From an uncultured Clostridia bacterium (lineage in GTDB: Bacteria > Bacillota > Clostridia > TANB77 > CAG-508), in assembly GCA_948663505.1 (NCBI GenBank), contig CAPNAQ010000017.1:1-18946 (forward strand): 18,946 nt of DNA, read 5' to 3'. The notes under the pieces were generated by a model, which was not told the DNA's origin, did no database searches, and saw only the letters and a list, made by a program, of their open reading frames with translations. Position 1 is the first letter of the stretch. Each line of letters opens with the position of its first letter. The position numbers were made by a program, and so were the translations under genes. This document shows positions 1-7,483 of this stretch, in pieces.

Positions 1-51
1 ATTTAATTAAATATTTAAACTTATATGTTAGATTTTTAAGGAGATGATTTT

Positions 52-1053
52 TTGGAAAAATTAGGAAAACAAACAATAAAATTTAATAACCCACCAACAA
101 TACTAGAATGTGCTTCAATTGTTGGACCAAAAGAATCAAAGGGACCACTAGCAAAATATTTTGATCAGACATTAGATGATGAATTTTGGGGTGAAAAAAC
201 ATGGGAAAAAGCAGAAAGTAAAATTATAAAAGAAACTGTAAATACTGTTATTAGTAAATCTGGTGTACCATCTGATAAAATAGACTGTTGTTTTGCTGGA
301 GATTTACTTAATCAATGTCTTTCCTCAAGTTTCGGACTACGTGAATTAAATCTTCCATTCTTTGGAGTATTTGGTGCATGCTCAACATTTGTTGAATCTA
401 TGATGTTAGGTTCAATTTGTATAGAAGGATTTGCTGAAAATGTTTTATGTGCTACATCTAGCCACTTTTGTAGTGCTGAAAAACAATTTAGATTTCCACT
501 TGAATTAGGAAACCAAAGACCACCATCTGCACAATGGACAGTTACAGGTTCTGGTGCAGCAATTCTTACTAAAAATGGACAAGGTCCTTATATTACTCAC
601 ATAACACCTGGAAAAATTGTTGACATGGGAATTAAAGATGCTAATAATATGGGTGCTGCAATGGCTCCTGCATTTGTAGACACTTTAATATCTCACTTTA
701 AAGATACAGGTAGAAATCCAAGTTATTATGATGCAATAATAAGTGGTGATTTAGGTCATATTGGAAAAGAAATTGCTATTGATATAGCAAAATCGCAAGG
801 ATACAATATTAAATCAAATTATAATGACTGTGGTGTTTTAATATTTGATAAAGCCTCTCAAGACACACATTCAGGTGGAAGTGGATGTGCTTGTTGTGGA
901 ACTGTATTTTCTGGGTATTTATTTAAACAATTAAAAGAGAAAAAATTAAAAAAGATATTACTAATTGCCACAGGAGCATTAATGAATTCAACAAGTTCTC
1001 AACAAGGTGAAAGCATACCTGGTGTTGCACATGCAATCAGTATTGAATTATAA
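52..1053 (+). CDS. spoVAD: Stage V sporulation protein AD (SpoVAD)
   Basis: A 333-residue protein of the thiolase-like SpoVAD family. In other spore formers this soluble subunit of the SpoVA complex binds dipicolinic acid and helps move Ca-DPA into the forespore and out at germination. Recognisable stretches are FGVFGACSTFVESMM near residues 105-120, the GSGAAIL segment near 170 and the C-terminal STSSQQGESIPGVAHAI. Length is usual for the family. The start is TTG at 52, placed 7 nt after AAGGAGA (38-44); no better ATG lies upstream in the window. spoVAE follows 62 nt downstream on the same strand, the normal spoVAC-AD-AE order, so spoVAC probably lies just left of the window. Family identity is recognised from the sequence; the role is family knowledge. 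Confidence 0.97.
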   Translation: MEKLGKQTIKFNNPPTILECASIVGPKESKGPLAKYFDQTLDDEFWGEKTWEKAESKIIKETVNTVISKSGVPSDKIDCCFAGDLLNQCLSSSFGLRELNLPFFGVFGACSTFVESMMLGSICIEGFAENVLCATSSHFCSAEKQFRFPLELGNQRPPSAQWTVTGSGAAILTKNGQGPYITHITPGKIVDMGIKDANNMGAAMAPAFVDTLISHFKDTGRNPSYYDAIISGDLGHIGKEIAIDIAKSQGYNIKSNYNDCGVLIFDKASQDTHSGGSGCACCGTVFSGYLFKQLKEKKLKKILLIATGALMNSTSSQQGESIPGVAHAISIEL

Positions 1054-1086
1054 ATGTCCAAACGGGGACTGTCCCCATTTGGACGT
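1054..1086. repeat. Short palindromic repeat, copy 1
   Basis: A near-perfect hairpin immediately after the spoVAD stop. The arms are GTCCAAA (1056-1062) with TTTGGAC (1078-1084) and an inner GGGGAC (1064-1069) with GTCCCC (1071-1076), leaving a one-base loop. There is no T-run, so it is not a classic terminator. A related, shorter copy lies at 4811-4829. It sits between two operon genes, so it could modulate spoVAE mRNA, but it looks like a dispersed short palindromic element. Confidence 0.7.
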
Positions 1087-1115
1087 TGGCATAATAATAA
1101 AGGAGGTTTTTATTT

Positions 1116-1508
1116 ATGGATATAGATTGGTCTGTTGTTTTTAATTGGATGTCACTTTTAAAGTGTTTTGTTGTAGGTGGATTAATTTGTGTTATTGGAC
1201 AAATTTTAATCGATAAAACTAAATTGACACCTGCTAGAATTTTAGTTATCTTTGTTACAACTGGTGCTATTTTAGGAGGGCTTGGTATTTATAAATATAT
1301 AGTTGATTTTGCAGGTAGTGGTGCTACTGTTCCTCTTACAGGTTTCGGATATAATTTAGCTAAAGGTGCTATTGAAGGTGTTAAAGAAGCAGGTCTAGTT
1401 GGTGCATTTACAGGTGGTGTAAAGGCTGCTGCTGGTGGTATTGCTGCTGCTGTGTTCTTTGGATATTTAGCTTCTCTTATTTCTAAACCTAAAATGAAAA
1501 AGCAATAA
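1116..1508 (+). CDS. spoVAE: Stage V sporulation protein AE (SpoVAE)
   Basis: A 130-residue hydrophobic protein of the SpoVAC/SpoVAE membrane family, part of the channel that carries Ca-dipicolinate across the inner spore membrane. Diagnostic stretches are GGLICVIGQILIDKTKLTPA (about 21-40), GAILGGLGIY and FAGSGATVPLTGFG (65-78), then a glycine/alanine-rich membrane region ending in ASLISKPK. About four membrane segments can be drawn. The ATG at 1116 has AGGAGG at 1101-1106, 9 nt upstream. It is slightly longer than typical SpoVAE because of about 15 extra N-terminal residues. It follows spoVAD and ends in a terminator shared with the convergent rplT. Confidence 0.95.
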   Translation: MDIDWSVVFNWMSLLKCFVVGGLICVIGQILIDKTKLTPARILVIFVTTGAILGGLGIYKYIVDFAGSGATVPLTGFGYNLAKGAIEGVKEAGLVGAFTGGVKAAAGGIAAAVFFGYLASLISKPKMKKQ

Positions 1509-1534
1509 AAAAAAGAGCTTATGCTCTTCTTTTT
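1508..1534. terminator. Bidirectional intrinsic terminator between spoVAE and rplT
   Basis: Stem AAGAGC (1513-1518), loop TTAT, stem GCTCTT (1523-1528), with an A-run on the left and a T-rich run on the right. It therefore reads as stem plus U-tract on both strands. It lies between the spoVAE stop and the rplT stop of convergent transcripts. Confidence 0.85.
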
Positions 1535-1883
1535 ATGCTTTTTTTGCTATTTCAGCTATTTCTGCAAATGCTTTTTCATCACTTACAGCTATTTCTGCTA
1601 ACATTTTTCTATTTATTGTAACATTAGCTTTTTTTAATCCTGCTATCAATTTGCTGTATGTTATTCCATTCATTCTTGCAGCTGCATTAATTCTTGCTAT
1701 CCATAATTTTCTAAAATTACTTTTTTTGTCTTTTCTTCCTACATATGCATATGATAATGATTTCATTACTGCTTGATTTGCATTTCTAAATCTATAATGT
1801 TTTGCTCCATAATATCCTTTTGCTTGTTTTAATATTTTTTTGTGTCTTGCTCTTGTTGTTCTAGCTGTTTTTACTCTTGCCAT
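1533..1883 (-). CDS. rplT: 50S ribosomal protein L20
   Basis: A 116-residue basic protein that is clearly L20. It starts MARVKTARTTRARHKKILKQ and contains AKGYYGAKHYRFRNANQAV and RKLWIARINAAARMNGITYS. L20 binds 23S rRNA early in 50S assembly and in Firmicutes also represses its own operon by binding the infC leader. It is the last gene of infC-rpmI-rplT, 45 nt after rpmI, and ends at the convergent terminator. Length and all landmark residues look normal. Confidence 0.98.
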   Translation of the reverse strand: MARVKTARTTRARHKKILKQAKGYYGAKHYRFRNANQAVMKSLSYAYVGRKDKKSNFRKLWIARINAAARMNGITYSKLIAGLKKANVTINRKMLAEIAVSDEKAFAEIAEIAKKA

Positions 1884-1928
1884 ATTAATAACCTTCCTTT
1901 CTTTTCGCTTTGCTATATTTAATTTTTA

Positions 1929-2132
1929 TTATCCTCCATATGGTAATAATTTTTTTATTGTATTTTCACAAGTTTTACTTGCATAAGCATTTTGAACTTT
2001 TCCAGATTTTTTTTGTCTTTTTGTTTTATTTGCTAATAAATGTCTTCTATTAGATTTTGTTCTTTTTACTTTTCCTGTAGCTGTTAATGAATATCTTTTT
2101 TTAGCAGCTTTGTTTGTTTTTAATTTTGCCAT
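1929..2132 (-). CDS. rpmI: 50S ribosomal protein L35
   Basis: A 67-residue lysine-rich protein, clearly L35: MAKLKTNKAAKKRYSLTATG, then KRTKSNRRHLLANKTKRQKK and a C-terminal IKKLLPYGG. It is a structural protein of the large subunit. The ATG has a strong GGAGG upstream (rc of 2141-2146). It is the middle gene of infC-rpmI-rplT, with about 130 nt between the infC stop and this start, in which I see no separate promoter. Confidence 0.97.
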   Translation of the reverse strand: MAKLKTNKAAKKRYSLTATGKVKRTKSNRRHLLANKTKRQKKSGKVQNAYASKTCENTIKKLLPYGG

Positions 2133-2263
2133 GAGTTTTCCCTCCTTAAAAATTATATATATTGTAACAACATAAATCTTGTTTAGTTGTACTTTTTACT
2201 TTTTAATATTGTTTTTACATTTAACAATTATAATTCTTCAAAATGTAAAAATAAAAATTTTTG

Positions 2264-2776
2264 CTAATTTCCTTTTGGTCCTAATATTATAAACATATTT
2301 CTACCTTCTAATTTTGGTTGTTTTTCAACTATTGCAAAATCTTCTAATTTTTCTATAAATTTATTTAATACTAGCTCTCCTGCTTTTGAATTATTGACTT
2401 CTCTGCCTCTAAATCTTACTGTTATTTTTACTTTGTTCCCATCTTCTAAAAACTTTCTTGCATTTTTTGATTTAAATTCAAAGTCATGTTCCTCAATGTT
2501 AGGTGTAACTCTTAATTCTTTTACTTCTAATACTTTTTGCTTTTTCTTTGCTTCTTTTTCTTTTTTTGCTTGTTCAAATTTGTATTTTCCATAATTCATT
2601 ATTTTACATACTGCTGGTTTTGCATTTGGTGCAACTAATACTAAATCCAAATTTTTTTCTATCGCTCTTTCAAGAGCTTCTTTAGTTGAAATTATTCCTA
2701 ATTTTTCACCATTATCTCCTATTAATTGTACTTCTTTTTCTCTTATTTGACCATTTATTGGTAATTCTTGTTTTAT
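2264..2776 (-). CDS. infC: Translation initiation factor IF-3 with ATA start codon
   Basis: IF-3 binds the 30S subunit, blocks premature 50S joining and proofreads the initiator codon. The usual two-domain protein is present. The N-domain is QELPINGQIREKEVQLIG with GIISTKEALERAIEKN, followed by LDLVLVAPNAKPAVCKIMNY. The lysine-rich linker is near residue 80 and the C-domain contains KITVRFRGREV. In the reading frame upstream of residue 42 there is no ATG, GTG or TTG before the in-frame stop. Starting at the first TTG (2650) would delete most of the N-domain. The ATA at 2776-2774 lies 9 nt after GGAGG (within 2786-2790), giving 170 residues, the normal length. Rare AUU/AUC/AUA starts are known for infC and allow IF-3 to repress its own synthesis. 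The start is inferred from spacing and homology. Confidence 0.93.
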   Translation of the reverse strand: MKQELPINGQIREKEVQLIGDNGEKLGIISTKEALERAIEKNLDLVLVAPNAKPAVCKIMNYGKYKFEQAKKEKEAKKKQKVLEVKELRVTPNIEEHDFEFKSKNARKFLEDGNKVKITVRFRGREVNNSKAGELVLNKFIEKLEDFAIVEKQPKLEGRNMFIILGPKGN

Positions 2777-3077
2777 ATTAAAACACCTCCATAAATTTTC
2801 TGTGTAATATTTTTAAATTAATTTTTATAATGTAACAAAAAAATTGACTTTTGTTACAAGTCAATTACACACAAATAAAAATAGTTTATACTATTATTTT
2901 ATTTATTTTTTCTAACCATTTGCTTCACTCATCGTCATCTAAGATCTTTGTTTACAGAATTTATTTCATAAATTCTGCATAAGATATCCATAATTTGCTT
3001 TGCTCAAATGGCTATCTTAATCTCATCTGTCAAATTGCTTTGCTAAGGTGAGAAGTAATAACTTCTTCTTGTAACTA
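2777..3077 (-). promoter_or_regulatory. Structured 5' leader of the infC-rpmI-rplT operon
   Basis: About 300 nt lie between the promoter and infC without a gene. Read on the minus strand there are three successive hairpins. The first is TCTCA/TGAGA closing 3021-3053. The second is TAAGATA/TATCTTA closing 2980-3019, with CCAT/ATGG and ATTTG/CAAAT inside. The third is a perfect 10-bp stem at 2955-2977 with a GAA loop. Closely related single-stranded motifs AGCAAAGCAA or GTGAAGCAAAT recur in the first two loops and again near 2920-2935. The leader ends in an intrinsic terminator before infC. In Bacillus subtilis this operon is controlled by an L20-binding leader with premature termination, so an analogous attenuator is likely; the exact Rfam family was not verified. 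Confidence 0.65.
2837..2865 (-). terminator. Attenuator-type terminator in the infC leader
   Basis: On the minus strand there is a perfect 8-bp stem ATTGACTT/AAGTCAAT with a 7-nt loop, followed at once by a T-run (complement of 2837-2842). It sits 61 nt upstream of the infC start and downstream of the leader hairpins, where a regulated premature terminator would be expected. Confidence 0.8.
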
Positions 3078-3083
3078 TTGACT

Positions 3084-3111
3084 ATTATACCATAAAATTC
3101 TTTTTTGTCAA
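3084..3111 (-). promoter_or_regulatory. Promoter of infC operon
   Basis: Minus strand: -35 TTGACA (complement of 3106-3111), 16-nt spacer, -10 TATAAT (complement of 3084-3089) with an upstream TGG that makes an extended -10. This is a near-ideal housekeeping sigma promoter. It lies just downstream of the xerD stop and feeds the infC leader. Confidence 0.88.
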
Positions 3112-3135
3112 TAGTGTTTCTATATTTTGTTTGTT

Positions 3136-4017
3136 TTAGGCTCTTGGATGAGCTTTTAGATAAATATTTTTTATTCCTTCATCTTGAAATTGCATATATA
3201 CTTGTGTTGATGATATATCTGAATGTCCTAACATTGTTTGAATTGATTTTAAATCTGCACCATTTTGTAATAAATGTGTTGCAAATGAATGTCTTAATAC
3301 ATGTGGTGTAATATCTTTTGTTATATGTGCTTGTTCTTTATAATATTTTATTATTTTCCAAAATCCTTGTCTCGTTAATCTTTGCCCATTTACATTAACA
3401 AATAATGCTTTTTCATTATCATCTTTTAATAATATCTTTCTTGCATGTTCTGTATATTCTTTTAATGCTTTTATAGATAATTTTCCTAATGGTATAACTC
3501 TTTGTTTATTTGCTTTACTGCAATTTACACATTTATTTTCAAAGTCTATATCGTCTATATCTAATGAAATTATTTCTGTTACTCTCATTCCTGTAGCATA
3601 TGCAAATTCTAACATTGCTTTATCTCTTGTTCCTTTTAAATCTACATCTTTTGGTTGTTCTAATAATAGTTCTACTTCTTTAGATGTTAATACACTTGGT
3701 ACTCTTTTTTCTACTTTTGGTGATTGTATATTTCTTGTTGGATCTTTTTTTACTTTTCCTTTTTTTATCACATATTGATAAAATGATCTAATTGATGCTA
3801 TACTTCTTGATATTGTTGAGTGTTTCTTTCCTAATTCATCTAATTCTGTAATATAATCTTTCATTAATTCTTCATCTACTCTATTATATGGAACTTCACA
3901 TGTTTCTATATATCTTCTAAATTGTTTTAAATCTCTCTTATATGATTGTAATGTATTATTTGATAATTTCTTATCATTATCTAAAAATTCAAAAAAAAGT
4001 TTTAATTGTTTCTCCAT
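3136..4017 (-). CDS. xerD: Tyrosine recombinase XerD
   Basis: A 293-residue site-specific tyrosine recombinase, the size of XerC/XerD. It has an N-terminal SAM-like core-binding domain (about 1-90) and a catalytic domain with a full active site: R145 (ATGMRVTE), K171, H239 and R242 (HVLRHSF), H265 (LGHSDISS) and Y274 (TQVYMQ). Xer proteins resolve chromosome dimers at dif with FtsK. Its place beside spoIIM and a YqxK/EndoQ-like gene matches the chromosomal xerD (ripX) neighbourhood in Bacillus, so I call it the housekeeping XerD and not an integrase. The start ATG at 4017 is preceded by AGGGG. There is no obvious terminator before the infC promoter. Confidence 0.9.
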   Translation of the reverse strand: MEKQLKLFFEFLDNDKKLSNNTLQSYKRDLKQFRRYIETCEVPYNRVDEELMKDYITELDELGKKHSTISRSIASIRSFYQYVIKKGKVKKDPTRNIQSPKVEKRVPSVLTSKEVELLLEQPKDVDLKGTRDKAMLEFAYATGMRVTEIISLDIDDIDFENKCVNCSKANKQRVIPLGKLSIKALKEYTEHARKILLKDDNEKALFVNVNGQRLTRQGFWKIIKYYKEQAHITKDITPHVLRHSFATHLLQNGADLKSIQTMLGHSDISSTQVYMQFQDEGIKNIYLKAHPRA

Positions 4018-4101
4018 TTTAATTACCCCTATATCAATATATTTATTATTTACATAAATTATATATGTTATATCAAACTATTTGAAAAAAGTAAATAGAT
4101 T

Positions 4102-4740
4102 TTAGAAATATTTTATAAATTTTTTCAGTAAATTCGTAGATATTAAAATTTCTATAAAAGCAGATATACATAAAAGCAATAACATAACTATTGAAAAAAT
4201 AGTATGTCTTAATACTTCTATTTTTACATTTTCTTTCTTTCTATCTTTTACAATAGATTTATATAATTTAAAACCACTAACTGCTATTGCAATAATTGCT
4301 GGTATAAATATTAAGTTTTGTAATAATAAAGTTGAAAATACAAATAATATTCCTTTTTGAAATCCCATTATTACTATTATTGTAGAAATTGTATATCCTA
4401 AACAAAAACCTCTATATAATACTATTCCAAATACTACTGGTATTCCAATTACTGTTGTGCCAAAAAACCATAAAATTAATGCTAATACTATATTTTCTAT
4501 TAATGACGTTTTTAATAATATTATACTTTGTAGATTTTCTGTGTTTTCTACTTTTTCTATAAAGGTATTCATATATGTTGATATTTCTGATATTTGCGAT
4601 TCTTGAGTATTATTTATAAACATTACACCTAAAAATATTCCTATTATAAATATTAATGTGACTAATATATATTCTCTACTATTATTTTTAATATGTTCTA
4701 AAACAATCTTTTTAATATTCACTCTTTTATTTTTGCTCAT
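4102..4740 (-). CDS. spoIIM: Stage II sporulation protein M (SpoIIM)
   Basis: A 212-residue polytopic membrane protein with a short basic N-terminus (KNKRVNIKK), a membrane segment at about 24-42 (LVTLIFIIGIFLGVMFI) and several more between about 85 and 205. The stretch WFFGTTVIGIPVVFGIVLYR followed by GFCLGYTIS is characteristic of SpoIIM. SpoIIM works with SpoIID and SpoIIP in septal peptidoglycan remodelling during forespore engulfment. The ATG is preceded by AAGGAG with 7-nt spacing. It is upstream of xerD in the same direction with an 84-nt gap, and downstream of the EndoQ-like gene. Confidence 0.9.
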   Translation of the reverse strand: MSKNKRVNIKKIVLEHIKNNSREYILVTLIFIIGIFLGVMFINNTQESQISEISTYMNTFIEKVENTENLQSIILLKTSLIENIVLALILWFFGTTVIGIPVVFGIVLYRGFCLGYTISTIIVIMGFQKGILFVFSTLLLQNLIFIPAIIAIAVSGFKLYKSIVKDRKKENVKIEVLRHTIFSIVMLLLLCISAFIEILISTNLLKKFIKYF

Positions 4741-4810
4741 TTAAAAACTCCTTATCAAAACACATTTATACATAATGTGTATTCAATAAAGAGTATTTTA
4801 GAACTATAAT

Positions 4811-4829
4811 AATGTCCCCTTTGGACATT
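4811..4829. repeat. Short palindromic repeat, copy 2
   Basis: Perfect 7-bp inverted repeat AATGTCC (4811-4817) / GGACATT (4823-4829) with loop CCTTT. It shares the GTCCCC and TTTGGAC blocks with the copy at 1054-1086 and looks like a shortened member of the same family. It lies just after the stop of the EndoQ-like gene. The following minus-strand bases are not a T-run, so terminator activity is doubtful. Confidence 0.6.
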
Positions 4830-4839
4830 ACTTTGGATA

Positions 4840-6027
4840 CTATATTATTTTACCATAAATTCCTCCACCACCTGACTGTACTTTTGCATTTCCGCTTCTT
4901 GCTCTTTCAATTGCATTTGCAACTTTTTCTCCAACAACTGCTTCTATATCATCTTTTGATAACTTATGTAAAATATTCATTTCTGTCTCAAAAGTATGTA
5001 AAAGTTTTTCTATTGTTTTCCCTCCAACACCTGGTATAAATCCAAGTGGTACTTGATATATATATGGTGGTCTATTCTCAGGGCTTTTAGTTTGTTTTTT
5101 ATCTTTTATTAATTCTATTCTATCAAAAACTCCAAATGTGACTTTTATGCTTCCACATTTAGGACATTCTGAAATTGGTTCTTTTGTTTCTATTGTATTA
5201 TTACATTCATCACAATAAGTTCTATGATATTTTCCAAGTTTTGGGTCTAATCCATAATTTGCAATTATTTTTCTACCTTCTTCATTTTTTAATGCTTTTA
5301 CTACTTCTTTAAATGATATATCTTCTACTTGCATTTTATTATATTCTCTTGCTATTTTAGGTAATGAATGTGCATCTGAGTTTGTTAAAAATGTTTTGTT
5401 TTCTAATTCTGATATTTCATCTGCTAAATATGTGTCTGAACTTAATCCTAATTCTACTGCAAATATCTTATCATATTTTTCTTTAAATATATATTGTAGT
5501 CTATCTACACAATTTCCATAATAGCTTTTAAATGGTGTAAATATATGTGCTGGTATTAATATTCCATTGTATTTTTCTACAATATCTATTAATTCATATC
5601 CCGATAAATTGGATCTTTGTGTACTTAGTGTGATGTTTTTTATATGTTTACTCATTTCTTTTGAAAATGCTTTTATGTCTTTTAAATATGGAAAAAAGCA
5701 TACATTATGTGCTGCTCCACTTTTTCCATTTCTTCCTTTTTCTGATGTTTCTACTTCACTTCCTAATAATATACATACTTTGTCTTTATATATTATTCCT
5801 CCATCTTTTAATTCATAGGCTTCTCCTGTTTTTAAAAAATTCTCTATATCTTCTATTACATATGGTGAAGCACAATCTATTATTCCTACTACATTGATTC
5901 CTTTTCTTTCTTCACATTCTTTTGCTATGTTTGCAAAGTTTAAACTTTTTGCTGCTGTTATTTTTATAGGTTTTCCATTTTCTGATCTTCCAATATGTAC
6001 ATGTAAGTCTGCGAATATTTCATACAT
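4840..6027 (-). CDS. Endonuclease Q-like PHP-domain protein (YqxK family)
   Basis: A 395-residue protein. The N-terminal PHP metal-dependent phosphoesterase domain begins at once with ADLHVH (residues 6-11), and the conserved NSDAH lies near 245. A zinc ribbon (YCDEC then CPKC, about 275-300) follows, and a C-terminal helix-hairpin-helix region starts at FIPGVGGKTIEKLL. This order matches endonuclease Q / YqxK, which nicks DNA 5' of deaminated bases such as uracil and hypoxanthine. An upstream in-frame GTG at 6036 would add three residues. I prefer ATG at 6027 because GAAAGAG lies 8 nt ahead of it. It is part of a leftward run with the 93-residue gene and the HD-like gene, which fits expression from the promoter at 6933-6961. 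Activity is inferred from the family only. Confidence 0.82.
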   Translation of the reverse strand: MYEIFADLHVHIGRSENGKPIKITAAKSLNFANIAKECEERKGINVVGIIDCASPYVIEDIENFLKTGEAYELKDGGIIYKDKVCILLGSEVETSEKGRNGKSGAAHNVCFFPYLKDIKAFSKEMSKHIKNITLSTQRSNLSGYELIDIVEKYNGILIPAHIFTPFKSYYGNCVDRLQYIFKEKYDKIFAVELGLSSDTYLADEISELENKTFLTNSDAHSLPKIAREYNKMQVEDISFKEVVKALKNEEGRKIIANYGLDPKLGKYHRTYCDECNNTIETKEPISECPKCGSIKVTFGVFDRIELIKDKKQTKSPENRPPYIYQVPLGFIPGVGGKTIEKLLHTFETEMNILHKLSKDDIEAVVGEKVANAIERARSGNAKVQSGGGGIYGKII

Positions 6028-6056
6028 TTTTATCACTCTTTCTAATTTTGTGCCTA

Positions 6057-6338
6057 CTAAATTATAATTTCAACATCATTTCCATCCATTAATTCTCCCA
6101 GCATTTCTTGTCCTAAGTTTTCACTTGTTTCTCCTTTTCCTCCTAATAACTCATGTTGTGTATTTTTCGTAAACATTGATTTATTATCTTTATCTTTAAA
6201 TTTATCAATTGCTAAATATACAAGATTTTCAAATTTTCTTAATAGCCCACCTATGTTTTTACTTAATGAATATTCTTCACATAGTTTTTTTAATGCTCCT
6301 AATGGTGTCCTCTTAACATATCCCATTTTGTCATTCAT
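6057..6338 (-). CDS. Hypothetical 93-residue protein coupled to HD-like gene
   Basis: I do not recognise this protein. It is 93 residues, mixed charge and soluble, with no signal or membrane segment. It has a helical N-terminal half (ALKKLCEEYSLSKNIGGLLR) and an acidic, glycine-rich tail ending DGNDVEIII. Its ATG shares one base with the stop of the upstream gene (TAATG at 6338), a sign of translational coupling, so the two products probably work together. The EndoQ-like gene follows about 30 nt downstream. Codon use matches its neighbours, which supports a real gene. Confidence 0.65.
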   Translation of the reverse strand: MNDKMGYVKRTPLGALKKLCEEYSLSKNIGGLLRKFENLVYLAIDKFKDKDNKSMFTKNTQHELLGGKGETSENLGQEMLGELMDGNDVEIII

Positions 6339-6895
6339 TAAACTTCAACCTCCTCCATAGCATTTACAAATTCTTTAAACTTTTCTAAAAATCTGTTTTC
6401 TTTTCCTTTTAAATTTTCTTCTTCTAATTGAATTAATGCTTTCTTTGGTGCATATCCTGCTCTTTCTGGCCTGTCTAATAACATTCCTCCAAAATTATCA
6501 ACTAATTCTATTACATCACTTTCTGGCTCTCTTGGTTCACTTCCACTATATCTATTAACTTGCTCACATATTCTACAAAATTTTTCGTCAAATCCTAATG
6601 TTGCAAGGAATTCTGCTCCTCTCTTTGCATAACTATGCAGACTTTCTAAACTTTGTGGCCCATCTATTTTTTTACAGTTGCATACTAACATTGCTGTTAA
6701 TACTAAGTTTTCATCAACATCTATTTCTGAATATTTTAAAAACATTTTTGCTATTTCTGCTTTAAATATTATTGTGTTGTTAAAAAATATCATTATTCCT
6801 TTTTTTTCTTTTAATAATCTTTGTAGTCTATTTAATATGTCCATTTTTCCTATTAAGTCTTGCTCATTTAATAAATAATCTGCTAATGTCTCCAT
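6338..6895 (-). CDS. Degenerate HD-domain protein
   Basis: A 185-residue soluble protein. Its central part follows the HD phosphohydrolase fold, but the metal-binding residues are lost. NCKKIDG (about 73-79) stands where HD proteins have HDIGK. HSYAKRGAEFLATLGF matches the usual helix after the metal site, and DVIELVDNFGGMLLDR matches the conserved D-x-L-D helix. It is probably a regulatory or scaffold derivative and not an active hydrolase; no substrate can be named. It is the first gene of a leftward operon with its own promoter, and it is coupled to the 93-residue gene by a TAATG overlap. The start ATG at 6895 has GGAG about 10 nt upstream. Confidence 0.6.
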   Translation of the reverse strand: METLADYLLNEQDLIGKMDILNRLQRLLKEKKGIMIFFNNTIIFKAEIAKMFLKYSEIDVDENLVLTAMLVCNCKKIDGPQSLESLHSYAKRGAEFLATLGFDEKFCRICEQVNRYSGSEPREPESDVIELVDNFGGMLLDRPERAGYAPKKALIQLEEENLKGKENRFLEKFKEFVNAMEEVEV

Positions 6896-6932
6896 ATCTG
6901 CTCATCTCCAACTTTTATTTTTCCCTATTTTT

Positions 6933-6961
6933 ATTATAATTTAACAGATATTTTTTTGCAA
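6933..6961 (-). promoter_or_regulatory. Promoter of HD-like/EndoQ operon
   Basis: Minus strand: -35 TTGCAA (6956-6961), exactly 17 nt spacer, -10 TATAAT (complement of 6933-6938). It lies about 38 nt upstream of the HD-like gene start. Confidence 0.75.
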
Positions 6962-6993
6962 CACTTTTTATAAATGTAATCAAAATGTAATAT

Positions 6994-7428
6994 TTATAAT
7001 TGTTTTATTGCATTTCTTGCTAGTTCATCACATCTATTATTAAACTCATTATCACTATGTCCTTTTACTTTTATAAAATCGACTTTATGTTTCCTTGTTA
7101 GAGTATATAATTCTTGCCATATTTCTTTATTTTTAACTGGTTCTTTACTTGCTGTTTGCCAATTGTTTTTTTGCCAATTATATATCCATCCTTTTAAAAA
7201 TCCATTTACTAAATATGCACTATCACTATATAATTCTACCTCACAATCAAATTTTAACATCCTTAATCCTTCTAATGCTGCTGTAAGTTCCATTATATTA
7301 TTTGTTGTATTCTTATTTCCTCCTGATATTTCTTTTTTTACATTTTTATACATTAATATTGCTCCCCATCCTCCTGGTCCTGGATTTCCTGAACATGCTC
7401 CATCTGTATATATTATTACTTTTTCCAT
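6994..7428 (-). CDS. rnhA: Ribonuclease HI
   Basis: A 144-residue RNase H1 that cleaves RNA in RNA:DNA hybrids (R-loops, primers). It starts with YTDGACSGNPGPGGWGAIL. All four catalytic acids are visible: D9, E47 (NIMELTA), D69 (YSDSAY) and D134, with the flexible-loop His124 in VKGHSDN. A basic-handle region (WIYNWQKNNWQTASKEPVKN) follows D69. The length equals the classical E. coli type. The start ATG at 7428 has GAAGGG upstream. It is the last clearly housekeeping gene before the mobile region begins. Confidence 0.97.
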   Translation of the reverse strand: MEKVIIYTDGACSGNPGPGGWGAILMYKNVKKEISGGNKNTTNNIMELTAALEGLRMLKFDCEVELYSDSAYLVNGFLKGWIYNWQKNNWQTASKEPVKNKEIWQELYTLTRKHKVDFIKVKGHSDNEFNNRCDELARNAIKQL

Positions 7429-7483
7429 TTATAAAAATCCCTTCTCTTTTTATGAATATTATTATATATTAAAATTTCATAAA

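Noticed and set aside
2394..2594. Plus-strand open frame opposite infC
   Set aside because: Antisense shadow rich in Phe and Ser, without ribosome binding site.
2264..2650. infC starting at TTG 2650
   Set aside because: It removes the conserved IF-3 N-terminal domain, which is encoded in frame upstream and has a ribosome binding site.
3136..4017. xerD as a phage or element integrase
   Set aside because: Its size and its neighbours spoIIM and the YqxK/EndoQ-like gene fit chromosomal XerD, and no element ends are seen around it.
4840..6036. EndoQ-like protein starting at GTG 6036
   Set aside because: ATG 6027 has better spacing from GAAAGAG and puts the PHP motif at the usual distance.
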